This document shows positions 7,619 to 16,140 of a stretch of DNA of 64,000 bases, in pieces. Source of the DNA: Desulfitobacterium metallireducens DSM 15288 (GTDB taxonomy: Bacteria; Bacillota; Desulfitobacteriia; Desulfitobacteriales; Desulfitobacteriaceae). The notes beneath the pieces are model-generated. The model was not told where the DNA came from and ran no database searches. It saw nothing but the letters and a program-made list of their open reading frames with translations. Location of the stretch: assembly GCF_000231405.2 (NCBI RefSeq), contig NZ_CP007032.1, positions 1,116,001 through 1,180,000 of the forward strand, in the 5' to 3' direction. Made by a program: the position numbers and the translations under genes. Each line of letters begins with the position of its first letter. Position 1 is the first letter of the stretch.

Positions 7619-8095
7619 TCACTCTTCATCAAGGGGAATAGATAAGGTTCTTTTTTCAGTCTGCATAACGATACTTGTTTCCACACGGTTTACGCCAGGT
7701 ATAGCCATAAGATAATCGATGATAAAATCCCTGTAAGTAGACATATCTTTGGCCACCACTTTTAAGAGATAGTCCTGACCGCCCGTAATCGTATAGCACT
7801 CAAGTACGTTTGGAGTTTCATTAATCTTTTGCACGAAGGAATTTGCAATCTCACGGTTAAGAGGAGATAAACTCACCATTGTAAAGGCAAGCGTCTCTAT
7901 GCCTAGCTTTTTTTCATCTACAAATGCTGTAAAACGCTGGATGACTCGTAATTCTCGTAAGTTCTTGGTTCGGGCAAGGCAAGCCGAAGGGGACAATCCA
8001 ATGGATTTGGATAGCACGAGGTTCGAGATCGATGAATCCTCTTGGAGTGCATGAATTATTGCTTTGTCATAATGATCAAGGGTTATGTTCATCAT
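7619..8095 (-). CDS. Lrp/AsnC family transcriptional regulator
   Basis: This 158-residue protein has an N-terminal helix-turn-helix (about residues 6-60, LDHYDKAIIHALQEDS and LSKSIGLSPSACLARTKNL) and a C-terminal ligand-sensing RAM domain (about 70-150, with VLECYTITGGQDYLLKV and PGVNRVETSIVM). The start is one of two adjacent ATGs (8095 or 8092) behind AAAGGCG. It probably controls itself and azlCD in response to an amino acid, by analogy with AzlB. An inverted repeat overlaps its own promoter. Confidence 0.92.
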   Translation of the reverse strand: MMNITLDHYDKAIIHALQEDSSISNLVLSKSIGLSPSACLARTKNLRELRVIQRFTAFVDEKKLGIETLAFTMVSLSPLNREIANSFVQKINETPNVLECYTITGGQDYLLKVVAKDMSTYRDFIIDYLMAIPGVNRVETSIVMQTEKRTLSIPLDEE

Positions 8096-8133
8096 ATAAT
8101 TCGCCTTTCACATAGAATAGGAAATAATATTTT

Positions 8134-8174
8134 TATATAGACCATTTATACTATATATTATTTCGAGATGTCAA
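8134..8174 (-). promoter_or_regulatory. Promoter of lrp-azlCD with overlapping inverted repeat
   Basis: On the minus strand TTGACA (8174-8169) and TATAAA (8150-8145) are separated by 18 bases. TATATAG (8134-8140) and CTATATA (8151-8157) form an inverted repeat flanking the -10 element, a plausible Lrp operator. Confidence 0.6.
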
Positions 8175-8203
8175 GTTATTATTGAATAATTATGCATATA
8201 AGG

Positions 8204-8241
8204 AAAGGACGCAGAATGATAATCATTCGTACGTCCTTTTT
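8204..8241 (-). terminator. Terminator of hom-thrB
   Basis: AAAGGACG and CGTCCTTT arms, with an inner AATGA/TCATT pairing, form a hairpin just behind thrB. T-rich sequence is present on both sides, stronger in the plus direction. Confidence 0.65.
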
Positions 8242-8254
8242 AGAGCTATTCAAT

Positions 8255-9148
8255 TTACAAGATGTGAGCTCCTCGAGGGCTGATTTCAAGAGGATAAGCT
8301 TGAGCATTTAAACCATGATTCGCAAAGGTTTTAACCATCCCTTCGGCAACATCTTGAGTATACTCAGGTGCGAGGAAGGCCAAAAGAGTAGGGCCTGATC
8401 CACTGAGTGCTGCTCCGTAAGCTCCATTGTTTAGGGCAGAGCTTAGGGCTTCTGGTAGACCTGGAACGAGTGCAGCTCGTTGGTCTTGATGAAGCCGATC
8501 GCGCATTCCTTCTTTGAGAAGCGTGTAATCGCCTCGGATGAATGCTTCAATTATCAATCCGGCATGGGCGATATTAAAGACTGCATCAGAGCGGGAAACC
8601 TGAGAGGTAAGGACCTTGCGGCTCTTCGACGTATTGAGCAGAAATTCGGGGATCACCACTAAGACATCAATGTAAGGATTCTCATTCAGGACTCGAGGTA
8701 GGATCCCTTTTGCGGTTTCGACAGCAAGGGTAACTCCTCCATATAAAGCAGGAGTGACATTGTCCGGATGTCCCTCCAGTTCGTTGGCCATTTGGAGAAG
8801 GTCAAGCTGAGAAAAAGGATTTCCAGCGAGGGAGTTTGCAACGACTAGCCCACCAACGATCGCAGCCGAACTGCTTCCTAAACCTCTTGCAGGAGGAATA
8901 TTATTCTCTAACGTTAATGTCAATTTAGGTGTTGGATAGTTTACTTTTTCCCAAAGATAAAGTATCGTTTTCCAAACGAGATTACTTTCATCTACTGGTA
9001 AATCGGCGGTGTATTTTCCAGATAAACGAATTTCCCAGTTTGAACTTTTTTCAACGGTAATCGTATTGAACAAATTAAGGGCCAGGCCCAGGCAGTCAAA
9101 GCCTGGGCCGAGATTGGCCGAAGTCGCGGGTATTCTAGCGGATAGCAT
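8255..9148 (-). CDS. thrB: Homoserine kinase
   Basis: This 297-residue GHMP kinase phosphorylates homoserine in threonine synthesis. Visible features are the start RIPATSANLGPGFDCLGLALN, the ATP-binding loop PPARGLGSSSAAIVGG, ELEGHPDNVTPALYGG, and the C-terminal GAALSGSGPTLLAF. Start ATG 9148 (minus) is fixed by GGAGGT six bases upstream; the frame is open to 9190 but the added residues are not family-like. It follows hom with a 16-base gap, so the two are co-transcribed. Threonine synthase (thrC) is not in the window. Confidence 0.95.
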   Translation of the reverse strand: MLSARIPATSANLGPGFDCLGLALNLFNTITVEKSSNWEIRLSGKYTADLPVDESNLVWKTILYLWEKVNYPTPKLTLTLENNIPPARGLGSSSAAIVGGLVVANSLAGNPFSQLDLLQMANELEGHPDNVTPALYGGVTLAVETAKGILPRVLNENPYIDVLVVIPEFLLNTSKSRKVLTSQVSRSDAVFNIAHAGLIIEAFIRGDYTLLKEGMRDRLHQDQRAALVPGLPEALSSALNNGAYGAALSGSGPTLLAFLAPEYTQDVAEGMVKTFANHGLNAQAYPLEISPRGAHIL

Positions 9149-9164
9149 TTTTTTACCTCCAGAT

Positions 9165-10448
9165 TTAGTTGCCTTCAAAACGAATGACATTGTTGACGGC
9201 TAAAACTTTACTATAGGCTTTGACTGATTCAAGGGCTTCTCGAAGTTGACCCTCATAGATAGGGTGAGTTAATAGGACGATTTCTGCTTCCTTGTTTCCC
9301 TTTTGCTTCTGAATAATTGATGCAAAACTGACATTTGCTTCAGCAAAAAGAAGGGCGAGTGTCGCTAGAACACGTGGCTCATCTTTAACCCGAAGCCGGA
9401 TATAGAAGGCCGTATTAAAATTATCGGATTTTTTCAGTGGAAGATCATTATAACAGGTACAGTTGATTGTTGCGGTGGATTTGGATTCAATATTACGCGT
9501 TACTTGAATAATATCTGATACGACGGCGCTACCTGTCGGTAGTGAACCCGCTCCTCGGCCGAAAAACATCGTCTCACCTATGGCATCTCCAATTACATAG
9601 ATGGCGTTATAGACACCTCCGACAGAAGCTAAGGGGTGAGATTTAGGAATAATCGCAGGATGAACGCGAATTTCTAAGCCATCTTGCTGATGCTTAGCAA
9701 TAGCTAGTAATTTGATGCATGAGTTGAGTTCGGAGGCATAAGCAATATCATCCGCAGTAATCCGCGAAATTCCATCAACATGAACATCATTGATGGTCAC
9801 ACGAGAATTAAAGGCAATGGAAGAAAGAATGGCTAATTTTCGTGCAGCATCTAGACCATCAACATCTGAAGAGGGGTCTGCTTCAGCATAGCCTAATTTT
9901 TGGGCCTCCCCTAATACTTCATCGTAATCTCGACCTTGTTCAGCCATTGCAGTAAGGATATAGTTAGTCGTACCATTGATGACGCCAACGACTGTAGAAA
10001 TTCGATTCGCTGCTAAGGATTGTTTAAGGGCAGCGATAATGGGGATTCCTCCCGCTACACTTGCTTCAAAATAAAGGTCTTTCCCTACTTCTTTGGCAAC
10101 ATCAAGAAGTTCATGCCCATAGAGTGCAAGCAAATCCTTATTCGCAGTGACGACGTTTTTTCCTTGGTGTAGTGCTTCTAAAATATAAGTCCGAGCAGGT
10201 TCGATCCCCCCCATGACTTCAACAACGATATCAATATCAGGGTCTTCTAAGATATCTTTCGGTTTATCTGTGAGGGTAAAACTTCCACTCACGGAACGAG
10301 GAGTTTGTATATCACGAACGAGTACCTTCTTAATATTAATATGACTATTAGTCCTGTTAGTAATGTCTTCAGCGTTCTGGGTGAGAATTTGGATTACCCC
10401 ACTACCCACTGTTCCGAGTCCTAATATTCCGATTTGTATCTCTTGCAA
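9165..10448 (-). CDS. hom: Homoserine dehydrogenase
   Basis: This 427-residue enzyme reduces aspartate semialdehyde to homoserine. The N-terminal Rossmann motif is IGILGLGTVGSGV. The catalytic domain shows VVTANKDLLA, FEASVAGGIPI and GTTNYILTAM, and a C-terminal ACT domain (about residues 345-425) is the usual site of threonine feedback. The start is TTG 10448 (minus): GGAGGAGC lies 5 bases before it. A longer frame to ATG 10502 cannot be used because that codon lies within the -10 region, upstream of the predicted transcript start. First gene of hom-thrB. Confidence 0.94.
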   Translation of the reverse strand: MQEIQIGILGLGTVGSGVIQILTQNAEDITNRTNSHINIKKVLVRDIQTPRSVSGSFTLTDKPKDILEDPDIDIVVEVMGGIEPARTYILEALHQGKNVVTANKDLLALYGHELLDVAKEVGKDLYFEASVAGGIPIIAALKQSLAANRISTVVGVINGTTNYILTAMAEQGRDYDEVLGEAQKLGYAEADPSSDVDGLDAARKLAILSSIAFNSRVTINDVHVDGISRITADDIAYASELNSCIKLLAIAKHQQDGLEIRVHPAIIPKSHPLASVGGVYNAIYVIGDAIGETMFFGRGAGSLPTGSAVVSDIIQVTRNIESKSTATINCTCYNDLPLKKSDNFNTAFYIRLRVKDEPRVLATLALLFAEANVSFASIIQKQKGNKEAEIVLLTHPIYEGQLREALESVKAYSKVLAVNNVIRFEGN

Positions 10449-10500
10449 AATAAGCTCCTCCAATCCACCTTGTATAAACACTTGTATTTGTATAGTGGAC

Positions 10501-10529
10501 ATTATAGTATGAAAGAGGGCGTTTTACAA
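10501..10529 (-). promoter_or_regulatory. Promoter of hom-thrB
   Basis: On the minus strand TTGTAA (10529-10524) and a perfect TATAAT (10506-10501) are spaced by 17 bases. Transcription would start near 10494. Confidence 0.75.
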
Positions 10530-10567
10530 GAGTGATGAATAAATTTTAACTTTAGTGGAATAATGGG

Positions 10568-10596
10568 TTGACACTCTAAGCTGTAGCATATACACT
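10568..10596 (+). promoter_or_regulatory. Promoter of the ilv-leu operon
   Basis: A perfect -35 TTGACA (10568-10573) is followed after 17 bases by TACACT (10591-10596). It diverges from the hom promoter and lies about 50 bases before the leader RNA. Confidence 0.65.
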
Positions 10597-10647
10597 AACA
10601 ATAATAAATCAATGTATTATAACACGATACAAATCATGATAACACGA

Positions 10648-10750
10648 AGGAAGTGTACCTAGGGTTCCGGGGTAATCCTGTCTGGACCGAGCGGTACAGA
10701 AGTCCAGTGAATTGGACTTACACCGTGGGTAGAAAAAGCCCGAGCGGAAA
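10648..10750 (+). ncRNA. ykkC-family riboswitch, probably subtype 2a (ppGpp)
   Basis: The ykkC core is clear: ACCTAGGGTTCCGG, TCTGGACCGAGCGG, then ACACCGTGGG with AAAAAGCCCGAGCGG. GTGTA (10653-10657) can pair with TACAC (10719-10723); AGTCCA/TGGACT forms a hairpin; GGG/CCC closes the 3' helix. Guanidine-binding members carry ACGG/ACGA after the P1 strand; here it reads ACCG, which argues for subtype 2. Subtype 2a RNAs bind ppGpp and, from published work, often precede branched-chain amino acid genes, exactly as here. A terminator follows, so ligand binding probably permits read-through into ilvD. The exact ligand is inferred. Confidence 0.82.
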
Positions 10751-10786
10751 GTTCCTATGTCTGGAACTTTTGCTCTGGTTTTTTAT
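10742..10786 (+). terminator. Intrinsic terminator of the ilv leader RNA
   Basis: GAGCGGAAAGTTCC (10742-10755) pairs with GGAACTTTTGCTC (10763-10775) and is followed by a T run. Its 5' arm overlaps the 3' end of the aptamer, giving a direct switch between ligand-bound and terminated forms. Confidence 0.85.
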
Positions 10787-10990
10787 TTTATTTAAATAAT
10801 AATTATAATTAAGATTTATACTTTCTAGGTATTATTATATGAAGTAACAGAGGAAGGGGTTGAATAATTAAAAATATCCTTAAATTAAATTAGATAACAT
10901 ACCATGTCGATGATGTGGCAACTAGGTTATAATTAAACTAGTTTAGATGAAATAAGATATATTAATAATTGGAGAAAAGAGGAATAGCCA

Positions 10991-12679
10991 ATGAATAGTG
11001 ACATTATTAAACAAGGTGTAGATCGAGCTCCTCATCGGTCTTTGCTGAAAGCGTTGGGTTTAACTGATCGGGAAATTAAAAATCCGTTTATCGGTGTGGT
11101 TAGCTCTTTTACCGAGATGGTGCCAGGGCATATGCATTTAAGACAAGTTGCAGAGGCTGTAAAAGCAGGAATCCGTGCAAATGGGGGAACCCCTTTTGAA
11201 TTCTCAACCGTTGCGGTCTGTGATGGTTTAGCGATGGGACATGTGGGAATGCATTTTTCACTGGCCAGTCGTGAGTTGATTGCTGATTCCATTGAAGTGA
11301 TGGCGAAAGCGCATCAATTGGATGCCTTAGTCTTGATTCCGAGCTGTGATAAGGTTGTTCCGGGGATGATGATGGCGGCAATGCGCCTTAATCTGCCGGC
11401 GATCGTAGTGAGTGGCGGACCAATGTTACCGGGGCATTTTGAAGGAAAACCTGTTACACTAAGCACTGTTTTTGAAGCGGTAGGGCAGGTCCATGCGGGT
11501 AAAAAGGATGAAGAATGGCTTTATGACTTGGAATCCAAAGCATGTCCTACCTGTGGTTCATGTGCAGGTATGTTTACGGCAAATTCAATGAACTGTCTAA
11601 CTGAGGCTTTAGGGCTTGCCTTACCGGGGAATGGCACGATTCCAGCCGTTTATTCTGAACGGTTAATTTTAGCGAAAGAAACTGGTTATCAAGTGATGGA
11701 GCTTCTGCGAAAGAATATTAGACCTAGGGATATCGTGACGAAGACATCACTTAAAAACGGGGTTGCTCTCGATATGGCCTTGGGCTGCTCGACGAACACT
11801 ATCCTTCATTTGCCAGCCATTGCGAATGAAGGAGATATCGATTGGGATCTTCGCAACGTTAATGAAGTGAGTGCTACAACTCCTCAAATTTGCAAACTAG
11901 CTCCTGCGGGGGATAACGTTCTCGCAGACTTGAATGAAGCAGGTGGAGTGAGTGCTGTCTTAAAACAACTTTTAGATAATGGGTTCATTGATGGAACTCC
12001 GATGACGGTTTCCGGGGTCAGTCAAGCTGAACGCTTAAAGAATTATAAAGTACAAAACGCTGAAGTTATTCATCCCATGGATCACCCTTATAGTGTCCAA
12101 GGGGGATTGAAAGTCCTCTTTGGTAATCTTGCTCCCGAAGGGGCAGTTATTAAACAAGGGGCCTTAGACAATCAAGAAATGGTTTTTGAGGGTACTGCAA
12201 AAGTGTTTAATGGTGAAGTTCCAGCGGCTGAGGCCATTCGTAATCGTGAAATCAAAGCCGGTGATGTTGTGGTCATTCGTTATGAAGGGCCTAAGGGAGG
12301 ACCGGGAATGCGAGAAATGCTCGGACCTACAGCAACCTTAGCAGGAATGGGTTTAGACGCTTCTGTTGCTCTAATTACGGACGGACGCTTCTCAGGTGCC
12401 AGCAGAGGTTTATCTATCGGTCATTGTTCTCCTGAAGCTGCACTTGGCGGAGAAATTGCTCTTCTGAAGACAGGAGATAAGATTCGTATTGATTTAAAAG
12501 AAGGACGCCTTAATTGGGTAGCTTCTGATGAAGAAAGAAAAATGCGACGTGAGCAATATGAACAGAATCCGCTTCCGTTGGAAAACTTAAACCCCGAATT
12601 AAGAGCAGGGTATCTGGGCCGATATTCGGAATATGTACAATCAGCATCACGGGGGGCATCTTTTAGACGAACAACATAG
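10991..12679 (+). CDS. ilvD: Dihydroxy-acid dehydratase
   Basis: This 562-residue Fe-S dehydratase makes the 2-oxo acids that precede valine and isoleucine. Cluster-ligand motifs are visible: LIPSCDKVVPGM (about residue 118) and CPTCGSCAGMFTANSMNCL (about residue 190). It also shows GCSTNTILHLPA and the C-terminal DGRFSGASRGLSIGH signature. Length is normal. It is the first gene after the ykkC-type leader, and about 200 untranslated bases separate the terminator from its ATG. About 30 bases before ilvB. Confidence 0.97.
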   Translation: MNSDIIKQGVDRAPHRSLLKALGLTDREIKNPFIGVVSSFTEMVPGHMHLRQVAEAVKAGIRANGGTPFEFSTVAVCDGLAMGHVGMHFSLASRELIADSIEVMAKAHQLDALVLIPSCDKVVPGMMMAAMRLNLPAIVVSGGPMLPGHFEGKPVTLSTVFEAVGQVHAGKKDEEWLYDLESKACPTCGSCAGMFTANSMNCLTEALGLALPGNGTIPAVYSERLILAKETGYQVMELLRKNIRPRDIVTKTSLKNGVALDMALGCSTNTILHLPAIANEGDIDWDLRNVNEVSATTPQICKLAPAGDNVLADLNEAGGVSAVLKQLLDNGFIDGTPMTVSGVSQAERLKNYKVQNAEVIHPMDHPYSVQGGLKVLFGNLAPEGAVIKQGALDNQEMVFEGTAKVFNGEVPAAEAIRNREIKAGDVVVIRYEGPKGGPGMREMLGPTATLAGMGLDASVALITDGRFSGASRGLSIGHCSPEAALGGEIALLKTGDKIRIDLKEGRLNWVASDEERKMRREQYEQNPLPLENLNPELRAGYLGRYSEYVQSASRGASFRRTT

Positions 12680-12709
12680 AGAAGAAGAGGAGAAGAGGAG
12701 GAGAGGCGA

Positions 12710-14422
12710 ATGGGTAAAGGTAAAGCAAAAGAGCAAGAGCAAGCACTTGTTAAGGTTAGTGGTGCTGAACTCTTACTAAATTCTTTGGTTAAAGAAGGCG
12801 TAAAAGTTATCTTTGGGTATCCGGGAGGTACGGTGTTATCAATTTATGATGCCCTTCTTCATTCCCCAATTCGCCACATTTTACCTCGACATGAGCAAGC
12901 AGCTGTTCACGCTGCTGATGCCTATGCTCGGGTCAGTGGGGAAGTCGGCGTATGCTTGGGAACTTCTGGACCCGGTGCGACAAATTTAGTGACAGGTATT
13001 GCCACAGCTTATATGGACTCAATTCCTATGGTAATCTTAACGGGACAGGTTCAGACTACGCTACTGGGAACAGATTCGTTTCAGGAAGTAGATATATCAG
13101 GGATTACGATTCCAATTACTAAGCACTCCTATATAGTTAAAGATGCCAGTCAAATTCCTCGCATTGTTAAAGAAGCATTTTATATTGCGCGTACGGGACG
13201 TCCTGGGCCAGTACTCATTGATCTACCGAAGGATATCCAAGCGGCTTTTGTCGAACCTACATCAGATGACCTGAAACTTAAAAGCTATAAGTTTTTCAGT
13301 AAGGGGAATGCGGGACAGATCGAAGAAGCAGCTCGTGTTTTGGCTGAATGTGAACGCCCAATCTTGTATGCCGGTGGAGGGGTAATTAGCTCTGGTGCGG
13401 GAGAAATTCTTCGCAAGATCGTTGAGAAAGGAAACCTTCCGGTTGTAACTACGCTGATGGGAATGGGCAGTTTACCTACGACTCATCCCAATCTTCTCGG
13501 TATGGTGGGAATGCATGGTACTGTGTCAGCAAATTACGCAGTCAATGATTGTGATTTGCTCATTGCGGTAGGTGTGCGTTTTGACGATCGTGTCACGAGC
13601 GGGTTAGGTCACAAATTTGCCACTAAAGCAAAGATTATTCATATTGATATCGATCCGGCTGAAATTGGAAAAGTCGTCAAGACCCATATTCCGATTGTCG
13701 GTGATGCACGGAATGTGCTTGAAGATTTGTCCAAGCATTTGGTTCCACCCCAGATCGATACTTGGTGGAAACAAATCCGCGAGTGGCAAAAGGAACAAGT
13801 ATCAAGGCAAGAATCGTATGAAAATACACATCAGTTAACGCCACAAGACGTCATTCGCATTCTCGGAGAAAAAGCAGACCCACAAGCCATTGTCACGACA
13901 GATGTTGGACAGCATCAAATGTGGGCGGCACAATATTATCCAGTTTCCCAACCACGACGTTTTATTACGAGTGGAGGATTAGGAGCGATGGGCTTTGGTT
14001 TGCCTGCGGCGATTGGCGCACAAGTAGCTGACCCAGACGCCCAGGTCTTCCTGATTACAGGGGATGGCTCTTTCCAAATGTGTATTCAGGAATTAGCAAC
14101 AACAGTGCAATGTAAACTCCCTATTAAAATTATTTTGCTGAATAACGGAGTTTTAGGAATGGTTCGGCAATTGCAGAAGCTCTTCTATGATGAACGTTAT
14201 AGCCAGATTCAACTGAGGGATAATCCGGACTTTATCAAAGTCGCGGAGGCTTACCATATTCTCGGAATTCGGGTTACATGTTTGGACGAAGTAGAGTCAG
14301 CATTTGATAAAGCCATCGCTTATGATGGGCCAGTGCTTATCGACTTTACCATTTCTGAAGACGAACTCGTTTTCCCGATGGTTCCTTCAGGAAATGAACT
14401 AACCGATATGATAGGGAGGTGA
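12710..14422 (+). CDS. ilvB: Acetolactate synthase large subunit
   Basis: This 570-residue thiamine-diphosphate enzyme joins pyruvate units (or pyruvate and 2-oxobutyrate) in the first common step to valine, leucine and isoleucine. It shows the catalytic-Glu segment LPRHEQAAVHAADAYAR, the FAD-domain middle part, and the ThDP motif GDGSFQMCIQELAT running to LLNN (about residues 455-485). A ribosome site rich in GAGG precedes ATG 12710. Its end overlaps the region before ilvN, so the two subunits are translated together. Confidence 0.96.
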   Translation: MGKGKAKEQEQALVKVSGAELLLNSLVKEGVKVIFGYPGGTVLSIYDALLHSPIRHILPRHEQAAVHAADAYARVSGEVGVCLGTSGPGATNLVTGIATAYMDSIPMVILTGQVQTTLLGTDSFQEVDISGITIPITKHSYIVKDASQIPRIVKEAFYIARTGRPGPVLIDLPKDIQAAFVEPTSDDLKLKSYKFFSKGNAGQIEEAARVLAECERPILYAGGGVISSGAGEILRKIVEKGNLPVVTTLMGMGSLPTTHPNLLGMVGMHGTVSANYAVNDCDLLIAVGVRFDDRVTSGLGHKFATKAKIIHIDIDPAEIGKVVKTHIPIVGDARNVLEDLSKHLVPPQIDTWWKQIREWQKEQVSRQESYENTHQLTPQDVIRILGEKADPQAIVTTDVGQHQMWAAQYYPVSQPRRFITSGGLGAMGFGLPAAIGAQVADPDAQVFLITGDGSFQMCIQELATTVQCKLPIKIILLNNGVLGMVRQLQKLFYDERYSQIQLRDNPDFIKVAEAYHILGIRVTCLDEVESAFDKAIAYDGPVLIDFTISEDELVFPMVPSGNELTDMIGR

Positions 14423-14427
14423 GGCGT

Positions 14428-14907
14428 ATGTTGCATACTTTAGCCGTACTTGTAGAGAATAACCCGGGTGTTTTAACACGGGTTTCTGGGCTTTTTGCTC
14501 GACGGGCTTATAATATCAATAGCCTTTCCGTTTGTCAGACAGAAGACCCCGGTATTTCTCGGATGACCATTATGGTTGACGGAGATGACGCGGTGATTGA
14601 ACAAGTCACGAAACAATTGATTAAATTGGTTGTCGTTCATAAAGTTACAGATCTAACAGAGGAACAGATTGTCGATCGTGAACTCGCTCTTGTAAGGGTC
14701 AAGGTTAAGCCGGATACACGTCTTGAAATTCTTCAAATCGTAGATGTCTTTCGCGGTCGCGTTGTCGACATGGGTAGAACTAATGTGACTGTAGAACTTA
14801 CCGGTGATGCTGAAAAAATTGATGCATTCGTTCGTACGATTCGACCGTTTGGGTTGATGGAACTTGTTCGAACAGGTAATATAGCAATTACACGCCTCGA
14901 CAGTTAA
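14428..14907 (+). CDS. ilvN: Acetolactate synthase small (regulatory) subunit
   Basis: This 159-residue protein has an N-terminal ACT domain (LAVLVENNPGVLTRVSGLFA, RRAYNINSLSV) that binds valine for feedback control, and the standard C-terminal half with RELALVRVKV and FRGRVVDMG. I place the start at ATG 14428 behind GGGAGGTGA (14414-14422); GTG 14419 would lie inside that ribosome site. It follows ilvB with a 5-base gap. Confidence 0.95.
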   Translation: MLHTLAVLVENNPGVLTRVSGLFARRAYNINSLSVCQTEDPGISRMTIMVDGDDAVIEQVTKQLIKLVVVHKVTDLTEEQIVDRELALVRVKVKPDTRLEILQIVDVFRGRVVDMGRTNVTVELTGDAEKIDAFVRTIRPFGLMELVRTGNIAITRLDS

Positions 14908-14981
14908 TAATTGACTATCCTTACATTTTAATTCAGATAGAAAAAGGATAAGAAAGCAAAATTAAAGGAGAGATAATAATC

Positions 14982-15977
14982 ATGGCAAAAATGTATTATG
15001 ATTCAGATGCAAATTTAGAAGTACTCGCAAAGAAAACGATTGCGATTATGGGTTACGGAAGTCAAGGACATGCACATGCTCAAAATCTTCATGACTCAGG
15101 ATTAGACGTTATCGTTGGTCTACGCGAAGGCTCTCGTCGGTGGAAACAAGCTGAAGAAGCAGGATTAAAAGTTATGACTGTTTCTCAAGCTGCTGAAAAA
15201 GCGGATGTAGTCATGATACTCCTTCCAGATGAAAAACAAGCTGAAGTTTATGATACCCAAATCAAACAATATATGACCCCTGGTAAAGCTCTTGCCTTTG
15301 CACACGGTTTCAATATTCATTTTGGACAAATCATTCCTTCAAGTGATATTGATGTCTTCATGATTGCTCCAAAGGGCCCAGGGCATATGGTTCGCAGAAC
15401 TTATGAAGAAGGTGCTGGAGTTCCTTGCTTGATCGCAGTTCATCAAGATGCTACGGGTAAAGCGCATGACATAGGAATGGCTTATGCCAAAGGAATCGGT
15501 GGTACACGAGGCGGAGTTTTGCAAACAACCTTTAAAGAAGAGACTGAAACCGACCTCTTTGGTGAACAAGCTGTTCTTTGCGGTGGAGTTACCGAACTGA
15601 TGAAAGCCGGCTTTGAAACTTTGGTTAATGCGGGTTATCAACCAGAAAGCGCTTATTTTGAGTGTCTACATGAAATGAAATTGATTGTAGATTTAATCAA
15701 TGAAGGTGGATTTGGCTGGATGCGTTATTCCATTTCCGATACGGCTCAATATGGAGACCAAATGATCGGTAAACGGATTATTACAGATGAAACTCGTAAG
15801 GAAATGAAGAAAGTTCTCGAAGAAATTCAAGATGGAACCTTCGCCAAGAATTGGTTAATGGAAAACAAAGTAGGTCGTCCTCAATTCAATGCTATTGCCC
15901 GTCGCGAACAAGAGCATCAACTCGAAAAAGTCGGTGCTGAAATTCGTAGCATGATGCCTTGGTTGAAAAAACACTAA
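14982..15977 (+). CDS. ilvC: Ketol-acid reductoisomerase (class I)
   Basis: This 331-residue NADPH enzyme isomerises and reduces acetolactate. The N-terminal Rossmann motif [13 protein letters not shown] and GLREGSRRW (phosphate-binding residues), the metal-binding segment with [15 protein letters not shown], and [12 protein letters not shown] are all present. Length is that of the short class I form. AAAGGAGAG precedes ATG 14982. It continues the operon after a 74-base gap. Confidence 0.97.
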   Translation: MAKMYYDSDANLEVLAKKTIAIMGYGSQGHAHAQNLHDSGLDVIVGLREGSRRWKQAEEAGLKVMTVSQAAEKADVVMILLPDEKQAEVYDTQIKQYMTPGKALAFAHGFNIHFGQIIPSSDIDVFMIAPKGPGHMVRRTYEEGAGVPCLIAVHQDATGKAHDIGMAYAKGIGGTRGGVLQTTFKEETETDLFGEQAVLCGGVTELMKAGFETLVNAGYQPESAYFECLHEMKLIVDLINEGGFGWMRYSISDTAQYGDQMIGKRIITDETRKEMKKVLEEIQDGTFAKNWLMENKVGRPQFNAIARREQEHQLEKVGAEIRSMMPWLKKH

Positions 15978-16056
15978 TATTTCTTATTAAGAATATGAAT
16001 AAACGGAGCTGTAAGTCTTTAAAATAGCGTATAAAAACATAGTATGGTCTCAAGAA

Positions 16057-16087
16057 CTTCAGGTGGAGTCTAAAACTCCGCCTGAAG
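16057..16087. repeat. Hairpin between ilvC and leuA
   Basis: CTTCAGGTGGAGT and ACTCCGCCTGAAG form a 13-bp stem with one G-T pair and a 5-base loop. The following sequence has only a weak T run, so it may be an mRNA-processing or weak attenuating hairpin inside the operon. Confidence 0.5.
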
Positions 16088-16140
16088 TCAATTTCTATAT
16101 TTAGGGAGTATCTCAAGTCTAGAGGTGAGGAGGTTCATAT

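Noticed and set aside
10648-10750. Guanidine-I riboswitch as the reading of the ilv leader
   Set aside because: The core is ykkC, but the ACGR element reads ACCG and the genes are amino acid biosynthesis, not guanidine export or carboxylase.
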